Translations under genes and position numbers: made by a program
Notes under the pieces: generated by a model
What the model was told of the DNA's origin: nothing
What the model saw: the letters and a program-made list of their open reading frames with translations, nothing else
Database searches by the model: none
In this document: positions 14,298 to 14,546 of the stretch, one piece after another
Layout of the letters: every line of letters starts with the position of its first letter
Numbering within the stretch: the stretch's first letter is position 1
Source: a bacterium
Lineage (GTDB): Bacteria; UBP14; UBA6098; B30-G16
Assembly (NCBI GenBank): GCA_030620455.1
Contig: JAUXEQ010000011.1
Span: 1 to 14,546 of the forward strand
Direction of reading: 5' to 3'
DNA: 14,546 bases

Positions 14298-14546
14298 ATG
14301 AATAAAAGTATGATGTTATTACTAGTTGTTTTGTGTTGCACATGTTTTGCCCAAACGATTAATATTTCTGATTATATGCCTATCGAAGTAGGCAATAAAT
14401 GGGACTATGTATCCAATTTTGATCCGCATTCTCCAGATACACTTAGCAAAGAATATGTAGATACATTTTATTGGGATAGTTTAAAAACCTATATCGAAGT
14501 TAATATCGATTATTGGGGAACCGATTCTAGTTTAGTGCAAATAAGA
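14298..14546 (+). CDS. Secreted protein of unknown function, cut by the right edge
   Basis: The frame starts with an ATG at 14298 and stays open for 83 codons to the window end. AGGAGGG lies eight bases before the start. The N-terminus MNKSMMLLLVVLCCTCFAQT is a clear signal peptide with a likely signal peptidase I cut after CFA; no proper lipobox is seen. The mature part begins with INISDYMPIEVGNKWDYVS, a pattern (YxPxxxGNxWxY) common at the start of secreted proteins of Bacteroidetes-like and candidate phyla, then an acidic, aromatic-rich segment. No enzyme domain is visible in the part present. It is the only plus-strand gene and is transcribed away from the DUF3857 gene. Confidence 0.85.
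   Translation, partial: MNKSMMLLLVVLCCTCFAQTINISDYMPIEVGNKWDYVSNFDPHSPDTLSKEYVDTFYWDSLKTYIEVNIDYWGTDSSLVQIR

Noticed and set aside
14261..14305. 14-codon leader frame overlapping the start of the plus-strand gene
   Set aside because: It begins within the tandem repeat region without a ribosome binding site and most likely arises by chance.
1..14546. Search for CRISPR arrays, insertion sequences, tRNA or rRNA genes, riboswitches and phage genes
   Set aside because: No regularly spaced repeats, transposase frames, cloverleaf-like segments or conserved riboswitch cores were recognised by eye. A covariance-model search would be needed for certainty about small RNAs.

Overview
The window is an AT-rich bacterial chromosome segment, densely packed with genes, nearly all on the minus strand. 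Several features suggest an anaerobe from an uncultivated lineage of the Fibrobacteres-Chlorobi-Bacteroidetes type or a neighbouring candidate phylum. One secreted protein ends in a YPNPFN-type C-terminal sorting tag, as used with type IX secretion. The sigma factor has a Bacteroidetes-like -10 recognition helix. A Thermotoga-type monocluster ferredoxin, a HypC hydrogenase chaperone and citrate-lyase-family genes fit an anaerobe. The assignment is an inference; no rRNA or tRNA gene is present to settle it.

Reading the minus strand in its 5' to 3' direction (high to low coordinates), the order is as follows. A secreted transglutaminase-like DUF3857 protein (11809-14046) comes first. Next are hypC (11405-11659), a low-molecular-weight tyrosine phosphatase (10855-11340), a small ferredoxin (10584-10778), primase dnaG (8756-10519) and primary sigma factor rpoD (6928-8610). 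These are followed by citD (6554-6826) and citE (5680-6564), which overlap by 11 bases, then ilvE (4621-5580) and ftsE (3790-4533). A secreted CotH-kinase/lamin-tail protein (1569-3566) and a MATE exporter (93-1439) come next, and the start of an unidentified gene (64 to the left edge) is last. One gene runs on the plus strand: a secreted protein starting at 14298 and cut by the right edge. It is divergent from the DUF3857 gene.

The core is a macromolecular-synthesis block (dnaG-rpoD), with a ferredoxin gene upstream of dnaG where rpsU often sits. Downstream is a small metabolic group: an acyl-carrier protein and lyase of the citrate lyase family, plus branched-chain aminotransferase. The partners normally needed by these genes (citF and citX/citG/citC for citDE, ftsX for ftsE, other hyp genes for hypC) are not in the window.

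No mobile element, CRISPR array, phage gene or RNA gene was seen, and no gene-free stretch exceeds about 250 bases. I did not find a clearly new defence or mobile system. The most interesting signals are regulatory or subtle: an inverted repeat that buries the ribosome binding site of ftsE, a tandemly duplicated ribosome binding site before the plus-strand gene, an operator-like dyad over the DUF3857 promoter, a CitD protein whose prosthetic-group serine seems shifted, and a sigma factor that combines a full-length layout with a Bacteroidetes-like region 2.4. Strong GC-rich intrinsic terminators are absent on the coding strand.
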